64,000 nucleotides of DNA from Camelus bactrianus (taxonomy: Eukaryota; Chordata; Mammalia; Artiodactyla; Camelidae): NCBI RefSeq assembly GCF_048773025.1, contig NC_133558.1, positions 27,024,501 to 27,088,500 of the forward strand, written 5' to 3'. This document shows, in pieces, positions 34,209 through 46,400 of this stretch. A program made the position numbers and the translations under genes. The notes under the pieces are model-generated. The model was not told the DNA's origin, did no database searches, and saw only the letters and a list, made by a program, of their open reading frames with translations. How positions within the stretch are numbered: the stretch's first letter is position 1; the number at the start of each line of letters is the position of its first letter.

Positions 34209-37200
34209 GTGAGTGTGAGGAGCCAATATCCAGCGGCCCAGAGCCGGCCCCAGGGCCCCGATTGGCGGGTCTCGCTGACCACTCAGGAGAGGCCCAGGCT
34301 CCCGTCGAGCCCGGGGAGTCTAGCTGAGCCTAGCCGAGTGGGGTGGCCAGCGTCCTCGGCCCGGAGCCTGCGAGCGCCCGGGGGCACTCCCGATCGAGGC
34401 CTGCAGGGGGCCGCCCCGCGCGGTGATGGCGTTCTCGGGAGCAGGCATTTCGGGGTCCAGACCCTTGCAGAGTGCTGGAGCCAGTTGGGGATGTGTCCCC
34501 GTCCCCCTGACCCTTAGGCTCAGGTTCTCAGGCCCCAGGCCTGGGGGTGGTGGGCTTGCCTCGCTTGAAGGCCCCTATGCTCAGGTATACACACAAGCGG
34601 TCCCAGGGCCTCGGCGGTTTCCTCCTGGTCGTTCCGGCCTGACGTTTAAGCCCGCCCTTGAACTCAACACGCTCTGGCCCTCGGGACAGGAAGTCTCCCC
34701 CTGCAGGGCCCGCGTACCCCACCCCTCCATGAGCGGGTCTGCAAGCCCCTGCGTTGAGAGGGAGGCCTGGGGAAGATGCGCGCCGCGGCCGTAGGGCCCC
34801 GCTTCGGCGCGGAGAGGAGCCCGGGCTGCCCCCGCCTCAGTGCTCTGCGGGCCCGCCCTTGCAGGCCCCCGGATCGGGGGAGGGGGTCCGTTAGTGCGCC
34901 TACTCGGGCCGCGCTGCGCCCCTCCTCCCAGCACGTTTGGCCCAGGTCTCCGGCCCGGCGCCGTTACCACCCCCTTTTGGCTCGTCATTTCCTCTCCTCC
35001 CCACCCCGATCTCGGGGCAGAGGCGCACACCTCCGTCTTGGAGCCCAACCAAGCGGTCTCCCTTTCTTCCCCAAGCTGTAAGGCCTGTCCATTCGGTGTC
35101 TGGAACTTTCACTGTTAGAAGATTGAGAGCCCTGTGCGTTCCTTTTCCCCGAGGCTGCACAACTTGTTTCTGTATCATTAGTCTTATCTGTTGCTCATCT
35201 TGTGAACTCTTCCTCCCCTGGGAATGTACAGTGCTTTTTCTTTCACCTTTGTGTGTCACTTTGAATGTGTCAGACACCACTAATTAGCTCAGTCCACAAC
35301 ATTTTTTTCGTTTGTTTTTTAGTATGTTGACGTTTTCTCAGTAGATACTTACAAATACTTAACAGTCTTACTAGGTTTTTGTTAGAGTGAGAGGAAATCT
35401 TCATTGACAACCAAGTATCGAACAGTTGGTATGCACCAGGCATCCATCTAAGTGCTGGGAAGAGAGTGGATAGAGAGGTCGATAAGAACCTACCTAGCCT
35501 GGTGGAAATTGACAGGTGAACAAGTAATTGGTACCTCCCGATTAGGTTAACTAGCTGATGTATAAGCTACCAACAGCCTTGGTGGAAAGCTCAACATTGC
35601 CACACTTTTGATTGGCTTTGAAGGATGATGGGATTTCTTGGGACAAGAAAAGAGCGTTGCTCTCATGTGCAGAAGCACCAAACTGCCTTGCGTTTGAAGA
35701 GTAAGAGAGCGTAGGGCAGTGGGCAGTGGTGAGAGTTTAGGCTGGAAAGCCCAGTTGGTAGAAACACTTGTCTATCTTGCTAAGGAATTTTTTTGGAAGC
35801 AGTAATTTTGTGGAGATTCAGATAGGAGAAATCTAGAAGTACTTTTTTTCCTCCTAAAATTGGAAAAATAAGTTTCTGACTTACGAGGTTCTGCTCCACA
35901 ATAACAGCTGACTCTGGCAGAAGAAAGGGAGATTTTTCTCCTGGGACTTTAAAAGCTATTTTTACTCATGTGAAACGCCTAGTGCAGCAGTCCCTGCTAT
36001 GTAGAGTAGGTCTTTAGTATGTGGTGCCTGTTTTTATAATCGCATTTATTAAGGTTATACAACTGTTAGGCTTCAGAAAACTAGTCCAGAGCTCTTTGCA
36101 TTAGTAAAACTTTGGGGACAGTTTTTGTTTTCACTTTGAGGGGTGAACTTTTTCATTGTTTAAATCATTTTTTAAATTCTTATAATTCTTAAAATACCTA
36201 CATCAATAGATGGGGCACCGTGGCTTCGATTTTTTAAAAAACATTTACATTTGCCTTTAGGCTAGATAAATACCTTGGTACTTAAAAATGGGTATATCTA
36301 GTAACTTTAAAACCAGTAAATATTTTTGCTAGACTTCTTTCTAAAAGACAGTAATAGCCTGGTCACTTTTTTTGCCAAACCCCTCTAGAGCTTCCACCTG
36401 TCTGCAGAACCTCTTTGCCTGGAATTTTGAGAGACAATAGTCTGGGCCTTTAGCTTTCTCTTGACATGTGGCCTTTTAGTCAGCTTTCATAAGAGGAAAT
36501 TTTCATGTCCTTGTTTTTGTGATCTTCCTTCGTTTGGAGTATTCCATTCCTTCCCACATCATCACATATATAAATCCTTCTCAAGCTTAAGACCAAGTCA
36601 GATGCCACATTTTTCTAAAGCCTTGTCTATCCCCAGTTGGAAGAAATCTCTATTCTCCAAACTCCCATATTTGTTTCTCTCGTAGGGTTTCAGTGTAGAT
36701 TTTTACTCCTTTGCTAAACTTAAAGACTGTTTGAAGTTGCGATCTTCATCAGAGTTTTTTTCCTTTTGTTTCTGAAACCTTCAGAACAACGCGTGACAAG
36801 TGGTACATCATTAGTGGAGATTAAGGAGCAAATTAGGAACCCTAATCCTTTTGGACCATGGGGCAGCTGGACAGCCCTTTGTTCTCTAGTTTTTTTCCAA
36901 ACACAGATCAGGACCTGTTTGTTGTGAAATCAGTTTAGTGGGTCAGTGCTGATAATTTTTTACAAATAGAATAGAAAATATCACAGTGCATCTTAAACTT
37001 ACAAAGATAAGTTATACTTACAAAGATAAGTATTTATGAAACTTCTGTTTGTTACTTTTTTAGTGTGTTGCATGAGCATTTGTGATACGAAATGTGTTTC
37101 TCACTGTGAATTGTCAAAAAAGTTTGAAAGCTACTGTTAATGCTACAGTCTTCACCTGGTAGTGATTGTCAAATACAGTACTCCTGAAGGGCTTTTCACG

Positions 37201-37829
37201 TGCTTATGGTTGAGTTTCTAGAAATTTTAGCTTTAAAAGTTTGGGTCCATGTAGAATGGGTTCCTGAGTAGTTAGCTGCATTTTAGGTTTAGCACCTTGA
37301 AGTGGGGAGGAAGAAAAGTTCGTGCTAACCAGAGTAAACACATTTTCTCTCCTTGAGGAAAAAAACATTCAAAACTTTGGATTAGGAGCAAGAGCCAGAG
37401 ACAGACTAAATCTGGCTGACTTAATTTTGTTAGAATCTTGGGCAGAGAAACACTTGAGGAAAGACGGTGTCAAATTATATTGCCATTCCGCTGAGAACAC
37501 TCAATTGCAGCCTTCCCCGTTAGCAGTCTCAGTATCATGCTCCAAGCAGGGTCATTCCCTCATTAATATGGCAGAGAATTGCTGTTAGACTTGAAGCTGC
37601 TTCTGTTTTTACCCTTCAAAGTATAGTGGATTTAACTGTTTTTAAATTGTAGCATTTGTATTACCAGGGTAAGCTGGTTAAAATCTGCATGACATTTTAT
37701 TAGTTGTTTCCCTGCACTTCCAGTAAGATTAAATTTCTGGAAATTAGCTGTAAATGAAAAGATTTCATACAGGAAGGGGATTTGGGGGGGGGTGGAGTGT
37801 CAAAATACAGAGGATATTCCTTCCTGATT

Positions 37830-38110
37830 CTTATTTTTTAAAATCAACTCTGTTGAGATATAGTTTAGACACAAAGGATAATCATTTGAAGTGTACGTGT
37901 TGAATTTTGACAAATTTATACACCCATGCAACCACCACCACAATGAAAATATAAAACATTTTATCACCCTAGAAAGTTCCTGATGGTCTGACCCTGTCAA
38001 CTTCTCATTTTGCCCTCTCCCCCTTTTCCATTTCCAAGGAACCACTGATCTGCTTTCTGTCTCTAGATTACTATTGCCTTCTCAGGGTTTCATATAAATG
38101 AAATCATACC
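37830..38110 (-). repeat. Old L1M 3'-region fragment
   Basis: Motifs in order: ctctgttgagatatagttta, tttgaagtgtacgtgttgaa, atgcaaccaccaccacaatg, aaccactgatctgctttctg and ggtttcatataaatgaaatc, as in old mammalian L1 3' ends read in antisense. Confidence 0.7.
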
Positions 38111-38414
38111 ACTCTTTTTTGTACTATGACCTTAATTTTTAATTTTTTTAGTTTAGAAACATAAATGTGTGTGTTGCAGCTAGAGAAAAGATAGAGTTTA
38201 GGGAAGACCATTCACTTCCCTGGCAGAGCCACTTAGTCTGGCTGAAAATCTGTTTTTCTGAACTGTTCCCACAATCTCTCAGGAGCGAACTCAGTCAGCC
38301 AGTTCAGAAGAGACTGGTATAAAAACCAGAAAGCCAGTTTGTCAGTATGCAGTGAGAAATAACTATCAGGTTTACTTGTGTTGATGATCGTATCTGCTCC
38401 CTGTTGGCTAATCT

Positions 38415-38572
38415 TTTTTTTTTTTTTTAACATTTTTTATTGATTTATAATCATTTTACAATGTTGTGTCAAATTCCAGTGTTCAGCACAATTTTTCAGT
38501 TATTCATGGACATATACACACTCATTGTCACATTTTTTTTCTCTGTGAGTTATAACATTTTGTGTATATTTC
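38415..38572 (-). mobile_element. Young 5'-truncated L1 with target-site duplication
   Basis: A minus-strand L1 3' end: poly-T at its left, then the complement of aacattgtaaaatgattata and the downstream terminal UTR. It is flanked by a 16-base duplication, ccctgttggctaatct at 38399-38414 and ccctgttggctcatct at 38573-38588, differing at one base. The intact duplication and clean tail show a relatively recent insertion into NFYA intron 1. A shorter copy of the same family lies at 62033-62092. Confidence 0.85.
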
Positions 38573-40434
38573 CCCTGTTGGCTCATCTTTGTGTAAATCC
38601 AAGTTATAGCAAAATGTTTGCTTGGTGAGCATTTTGTTAGAGCAAGGGTAGTGAGTTGGAGAGCCATATGGCCACAGGCCATCATGCTGTGATGGCATAG
38701 TCATCCTGTCACTTGTTTATGGCTCTTATACTTTTACATCGCATACCAATTTGGCTATGAGTAATAGGCTCAATTTTTATTAGATTTTCCTCTCAACATT
38801 TTAGTATAAAAATTTGCAAACATACAGTAAAGTTGAAAGGGTTTTACAATAAACACCCATATACCCTTCATCTAGAGTCTCCCATTAATGTTGTACTGTA
38901 CTTGCCTTTTCAGATATCTCTCCATCCATTCATCTGTCGATAACACTTCTTCCTAAATATTTGGACATGCACTTGAATATATTTTGACTTCTTCACACCA
39001 CATTGAGACACTTTACAAGTTACTCATCTCATTTGTGGATTTGTGTAGAGCGGTGCACTGCTTTGCTGCTGTGATGTGTGGCTCATGTAGCTCATATAAT
39101 TTTATTGTTTAATTTTTAGAATTTATGAAGACCTAGAGAAAAATTGGAGGAAAGATTTATCTACATTTTGTTTATACCTGTACTTCCCCCATGTTTCCAA
39201 GGAGAATTACATACGATTTTAAGTTTTTGAATTCAAGTCTTTATTCAAAGTTCTCAAATATCACTTCAATTTTATCTGATTGTGCCCAAAAAGGAGTTTT
39301 CAGCTGTTAAAGTGTATGAGAAGAGTAAATTTGGGTGTTGACTGTATATTTAATGATATTAAGGACTTGTTAATTTTTTAAGTTTGAAAGAATTATAGAG
39401 ACACAATATCAGTGTGATAAAGTGATAAAGGCAAAAGAATCTTTTCTCTTTAGAGGTAGATGCTGTAGTATTTGTGGGGCTTGGGGATAATAAATTGCCT
39501 GGCATTTGCTTCAGAGAAATCCTGGGGTGGGTAAAAGTGGATGAGATTATGTGAAGTGAGACCATCTGTTGAAAATTGTTGAAGCTGGGTGTTGGCTGTG
39601 GGTGTTCATTATATTGTCCTCACTGTTTTGGTATATATTTGAAATTTTCCATAATAAAAGTTAAAATTATACAAGAAAGGGTAGGGTATTATTAGGTATT
39701 CAGATTCAAGGCTGGGAAAAACTTAAAAATTCTTTCTAGAGAAAATCATAGCTGTAATATGGCATGTAAACTTTTTTTCCATATGTCTAGTCTATAAATA
39801 GCATTTTTGCCATTAGTATAATTCCTTTTTATTTTTTGCTCTGGATTAAAACACAAACTCCTAAACCTTCACTGGGGCTTTCTTAATACTACTTAATGGA
39901 GATTTTAATAAGCAAAATGTTTGACTTCGGATCTGGGTAATTATTTACTAAGTAATAAACCCTGAAGTTTTATGTATGACAAATGTGTGGTACAAATTAC
40001 AGAAACTTTATTTTCAAAAGTACATGTGCAGACCTGAAAATCAGTGTTAAATAGGCTCTGTAACAGTGATATTGTAGCTTAATGAGAATTTCTAAGGTGC
40101 AGGTGTTTCTCTAGTAGTGTTGAAGCTTAAGGTTGCTCTTAAGAAATGACTAAGAACATTTTTTTAAATGTGTTAAATAGCATTATGGTATTGTTACTGG
40201 GATTGTGCCATGTAATCCTAGTTAAAAATGATATTGAATATAAACATTTCCCACTTCTCTTTTCTTGCAAATAAAGCACAGCAGTAAGTTATCAAGGTTA
40301 AGCATTGGTAAGGACTTTATTAACAATCTCATTTTACTTTTATTTTCCTACCTTTCAATAGGAGTGCATCTTGAAGTCTTCGAGGATCTCCAGAGTGAAA
40401 CTCCCTGTGGACAGGACTCTGACTTGAAGGGACC

Positions 40435-43400
40435 ATGGAACAATACACAGCGAACAGCAATAGTTCAACAGAGCAGATTGTTGTGCAGGCTGGACAGATT
40501 CAGCAGCAGGTATGGAAGTAAAACAGCTTTAAACATCACAGCAACAGAGCTAATAGCACTGCTTAGTTGTGGAATTATTTGAGAGGTTCCAGACCTTCTA
40601 AGTAATGGGTCTGGTGATTTGTGTTGAAGTGCTTTTTGAAGATTGAATTTGTTGTGATTTCTGTCCTGTTTGGAACTCTGTATCCACTCTATGACCACTT
40701 ACAGTTTGGAGCCTGGTTTAATAGCAGATTGCCCCCTTTACTAAAATTCAAAACACCTAGTCTGTTTTCACATGGAACTTTGGAATTTTTAGTTTTTCTA
40801 GAATCAATTTGGTTGCTTCTCTTACTGATTAAGCTAGCTTATGGTCTTTGGCCACAGTAGACAAACCATGGTAGCTTCTAAGAAATACACTGTTCTTTGA
40901 TTTGATCTGTCACAGTGCTTGTTCTGAAAAGCTCTAGTTTAACATGAAGATAATATTTAGATAGCTGCACTTACAGATAAGCACATATTAGAAAGGAATT
41001 CCCCGCTGCTGTTTTATTCCTAATTAAGATAGGTTGCTTTCTTGAATTTATACACAGATTACATTTTCTGATGCTTTGTACCTGGCTTTATTTTAGTAAA
41101 ATTTCACTTGTTTTTCTTCCCTCGAAGAAGTTTATTATGCATTGATTTGACTTTAGGCCAAGATTGAGAATGTTTTATTTCCAAAATGGAACTTAGATAA
41201 TACAGTAAAACAGTTTTTCTATTAACTATTAACTAATAGTTAGTAGGGAGGGCAAAGGACGGTAGAAAAGGGGGTCCACAAAGGACGCTCCATTCACATC
41301 AGTGCCCTGGTGGGTGAATTCTTGTCCTCTCAGAGCTTGCTATTAGGCGATATAGAAATAAGGTTCAATCTGTGAAAACATTTCTTCTAAGGTAGTTAGT
41401 CCAATTGAGTAGGAGTAATCCTAGTTTGGGGCCATAAGAACAGTAACCTCATGAAGGTGATTTTGGCTCATAGTGATTGCTTCCTTCCTTTTTGGTGATT
41501 GCATTTAAGTTCCAGAAATTCTTCATTGTAGCTTCTCAGCTGCAAAAACCTGATTAACTTTTTTGTTCTTGTGAACTCATTTGAGGAAATGAAAAGAGCA
41601 TTAAAATAACTACAAGCAGAAGGATCAAATACCTATTTTTGGAGGGAAGGACTGTGTTAAAATTTTTTGTTTTAATGATCATGGCAGCTATTTTGATGTT
41701 TCTGAGTCATAGAAGTGTTTTGAATTCCATTCTGTGGGTCAGAGGGCTAATATCTTTAATCCTGCCACTTTCAACAAAACAGCTTCTGTATAGGGAGTTT
41801 GTATAGTTTGAAAGTCCTGTGTAGGGTGGGGCTATTGAAAGAAGATCCTCCCTCTCCCACAAGAGGTAAGGTGATCTCATGTCTTGAACTATACATTTCC
41901 TTCCTGACACATTTCAAGCTCTTCCTGTTCCTGTTCTCAGCAGCAGGGTGGTGTCACTGCTGTCCAGTTGCAGACTGAGGCCCAGGTGGCATCCGCCTCA
42001 GGCCAGCAAGTCCAGACCCTCCAGGTAGTGGTGCCCTCTCTGATTCTCTGTAAGCACTGCATGAACTTCTCCTCCCCTCATGTCTGGTGCTGTCTGTGGT
42101 AGGATCTTAAGGAGGGATGGCAAAGTCAGTTGCATGTCTTTGATGCTGCTAACTTGTCTTTGAGGCTTATAAGATGCCAGTTTCCTAAGTCATGTAGTGA
42201 CTCCAGTATCAATCTTCTCAAAACTGCCATTTGGCTAGTGTGTTTCTTTTGGGATGCCTGGGAAAGAATCAGTATAAGTGACAGGAAGAAATTCTTACAA
42301 GTGGCATTGGAACCTGTTTAGAGCTCAGACTCTAGTCAGATAGTGTGGTAAATTTTCTTGAATTTGTATTTATAATAGTGAAGAAGAGATGAGAATACAT
42401 ACGTATCTACTAGGCTAGATTGTGCTGTATTTTTATTCAAAGGACAACTCAGCTGTAAATAATGTTTATACTTGACAAGATTTAGCTAATCACTGAATCT
42501 TGTTAATCTCTTAACTGCTATCTTTTCACTACCTTTCCTGGGGAAATCATGACCTGTCTTATTAGATCTGCAAAGATTGCCCCATAGCTCTTGGTTGGAC
42601 GGAGATGGCATATGCTTTCTACAGGTCTTAGGTGTTACAACCACTATAAGAATTCCTGTTTAAACAGTGCAGTTCCCTAACATGTATGGCCAAGTTAAAT
42701 AAATTAGGGTTATATTTTAGCTAGTTCCAGAGTAGAAGCATAAGTCTTCTCTGTGTTTATAGATTACTTTAACTAAATGAACATATTTTTGAGAAATTAG
42801 CAAGATTGGAGTGCCCTGCCTTTTTTCCTCCATTGGATGGAAGTGATTCAAAGTAGGACCTAGAATGTAGAACTGGCATCTCATTTTATTATTAATACTG
42901 CTTGGCAAGCATCCTGCAGTTAACTACCCCTTATTATACTCATTTCACTTCACCCTTCCAGCCCCACCCCCAATCCTGCTGCCCATGGTGTTTGATGATG
43001 ATACACAGCCAATTCTGAACATAAATTAAGCTAAAAGAAGCTGAGCTTGTAGGTACTCCCAGACTGTATTCAAATCTCAGAGTTCAACAGCTTGTTACTC
43101 GTGTTTTTCATGCTTGCTTCATCTTATTGACATAAAGCAGTCTTGTCATTAACCACTTGTGGAATGGGAATGTAACATGCTCTTAACTGGATGGCTTCTT
43201 GTCTGATGCATGTGTCCTTGTAATCCTTTATATATTCTAAAAACAATGGGCTCCTTGGAGTCTCAAATGGTTTATCATGTGCATACATAGCGTATCAGTG
43301 AGGGGAGAAGTTAAGATGATGGATAGCCAGAAAATTATTAATAGTTGTACTATAAAACTTGTGTTTCTTACTTACACAGATTTTATTCAAAGAAATAGAA

Positions 43401-46400
43401 GCACTTTATGGAAATAATGGAAACTTTTTCTTTAGGGCCCTGATTATTTTGGAGAATTTTAAATAACTTCTTTCAGTTAGCCACACAATAAATTTTCTAG
43501 AAAATCTTTCCTGATAGAGCATATGCAAGCATTAGTGTAGCAAAGGGAATTTGATTTGGGATGAGGAAGTGAGAGAAGGAGAAAGCATGAGAGTATCAGA
43601 TTATAAAGTCCTTGAATAGTAAAGTGGAACTTCTCACTGAACAGTTTAACAAAACATAGAATTTAAGTGTTCCTGAAGATTCTGATGTGCTGGTGCTGGT
43701 AAAAGAGGGATCCTTAATATTTAATCGACTCATCTAGGACAGATTGATCTTTTAGGTAATTACTGTTATTTGAATGTACTTTCACTGACATTAAGAATGA
43801 ATATTTCAGATACACAAATTTTTTTTTCCCTGTTCCAGATAATTCTTCAAAACAAAGATAGAATCTGAAAAGGAAAGTTTTGGGCTTTTTTTAGCTATTC
43901 TATTGAACAGTCCAGTTCACTTCTAAAGTAGCTTGTTTTTTTGTTTGTTTGGTGGGTGGTTGGTTGGTGTTTTTGTTTTGTTTTTTTGTTGGTTTTTTTT
44001 TGGCTTTTCAGAATGCATTCAGTTAGCTAGTTATTTTTATACTGGGACTCAAGATGTTACAGAGCACTTAAAATGCCCTGGCTTCTGGAGTAGTCCATTT
44101 GCTTTTTGGATCTTGGAAGTTGGGAGTTTTTTGGTACATTGAAAATGCTCTGTGTAATTTTCACATTTGTTAAAGGTAAAATAATTTTGCAGATATTGCA
44201 GGGTCCAGTGTGAGAAATTCCACCACAGAGACTGCAAACTGACCAGCAATATTTCTAGGCATTTTTACTAGTGGGCTCCTTATACAAAGGACTAGAATTC
44301 TCAGTGAGGTAAAAAAAGGGTAAAAGGTGTATGTTTCAAATATGATTGAGAGACTGTAGAGAAGAAGGTTATTCCACATAAACTTCTAGAGCTGCTTGCT
44401 ACCTAACCTGCAGTCATTGCTAGGTACAATTTGATTTATTCCTTCCAAGTTACTTAGAATTTGCACCCAACCACCATTAGCCCTCCCCCTCATTGCCTCC
44501 TCTCCAGCCTTCACTAGAGACCATTCCTGGCTGTTGGTCTAAAAAGGCAAACATCCTTGATGTTTATTAAATATTTCTCATAGGTTTAGCCCGTATTTGA
44601 TGATAAATGCCTTATATCTATTGAGGCTTCCCAAAGACCCTGGGCATACTCCTTTATATCTGATCTTACAGTACTCAACTTGGCATTTAGTCACAGATAC
44701 TGTATTTTTGAAGAAGATAACTTGAGGATGAGGACTTGAGACTATATTCTTAGTGTCTTTCCTACCTTTTCCCCCTCTAGCAGGAAGCAGACTACAGACT
44801 AGTTCCAGTGATTGTCTTTTGGTAAAAACCATTTTGTTTCTTGTGTTATTTCATTGTTCTCATTGTATTTCAGGTCCAGGGGCAGCCATTGATGGTACAA
44901 GTCAGTGGAGGCCAATTAATCACATCAACTGGCCAACCCATCATGGTCCAGGCTGTTCCCGGTGGACAAGGTCAAACCATCATGCAAGTACCTGTATCTG
45001 GGACACAGGGTTTGCAGCAGGTGAGCGATAGTTTTAAAAAAAAAAAGTTGAGACAAAATATCAGGATGGAAGCTTTAAAAAACAGGTTGTTACAAACTGA
45101 AAATTGATATGGCATTTAATTGCTTCCTACCCTTTGTTCACATTTAGTCAATTTCCCTCCTTTGTAGTGTCAGTGGTATAAAGCAGAGCTATACAGAAAT
45201 GGACATTTCTGCTAAGAACTAAGATATTAGACATAATCTTGAATAAAGAATATAAAAAGAGACTCTAGTTTGTAAAAGTAATTCACTGATGTGACCTTTG
45301 TTGGCACTTCTGGGCACTGGGGGAGAAAATTTACATTCTGCTTTGGAGATTTTTGTTTTGGATCAGAAATGTTACCCTTTTTATTTCCTTCCATGTAATA
45401 TATAACTTGTTATCTAGCAAGTGAAGAAGAAGGAAATACTTCAGTCCAAACCCATCGCACACACCTCAAGCTGTACTTAGAGCAAAATTTATAACCTTAA
45501 ATATTTTAAAAGAACTGAAAATAAATGAATGGTATTTCTCTTAAGAAGTTAGGAAAAGAACAAAATGAGCAAAAGGTAAATTAAAATTAATGAAGTAGGA
45601 AACTAACAAGAGTGTAGAAAGGTAAATAAAAGCTGATTCTTTAAACAGACTGATAAAGTAGTTAGATAAATCCACTGAAAAGACTTGATTCAGAAACGGC
45701 AAACAAAAGTAGACAGGGCACACAACTCTGGCATCAAATTTTAAAATTAGAGGGATTTTTATCTTGGCAAGAATTTAAAACAGTGATTTTATCCAGTGCT
45801 AGAGTGGGTGTGAAGAAAATGAAACACTCATTATTGTTAGTAATCTTTCTAAATCACTTTGGAAAGATATCTTACTCTTAAATCCAGAAACTTTTTGATC
45901 TACCTGTCACACTTCTGAGAAACTTCTATGAGAAGAAAAGCATCAATATGTAGGGGAAAATGTGCAAAGGCACTTACTGCAGCATTGTACTTAAAAACAT
46001 ACACACACACACACACACACACAAAACACACAAAGAAAACCTGTAGCCTGAATGTTAATAAGGATTTTAAAAATGGTCGAATACAGCATACTGTATTCAT
46101 ATATGGAGTATTATGTCCTTTTTGTTGAAAAGAATGAATTGTTGACTTGGAGGAGGGGTTAATATTGAAGTATTCTTAGTGAAAAATGATTTGCAAAGAA
46201 ATATATACTTGTCATCTTACCTTTGTAATTAATAGCCATATCCCATTGAGTGTATATATTTATGAACTTTTTACCAAAGTTTTCTAGAACTATTTATATC
46301 TTGTTTTAACGGTTACAATGATCACATTAATGTCTTAGTTTTGCTGGAGGAATGTGTAATATCAGTCAAAAAATTGAGCCATGATTACACTGCTCGATAA

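Larger units (their letters stand above)
34209..40361 (+). other. NFYA intron 1 contents
   Basis: The CpG-rich zone continues to about 34970, with further CCAAT motifs at 34223 and 34261 (inverted). Farther in are a reverse L2 fragment (about 35390-35600), a possible L2-like fragment (about 36360-36780), a small duplicated acttacaaagataagt near 37000-37030, L1 pieces at about 37830-38110, 38795-39000 and 39530-39670, and a young L1 3' end at 38415-38572. No coding exon was recognised. Confidence 0.6.

Noticed and set aside
33926-34327. Alanine-rich open frame in the NFYA promoter and first exon
   Set aside because: It is a product of CGG/GCG-rich CpG island sequence and crosses the splice donor at 34208.
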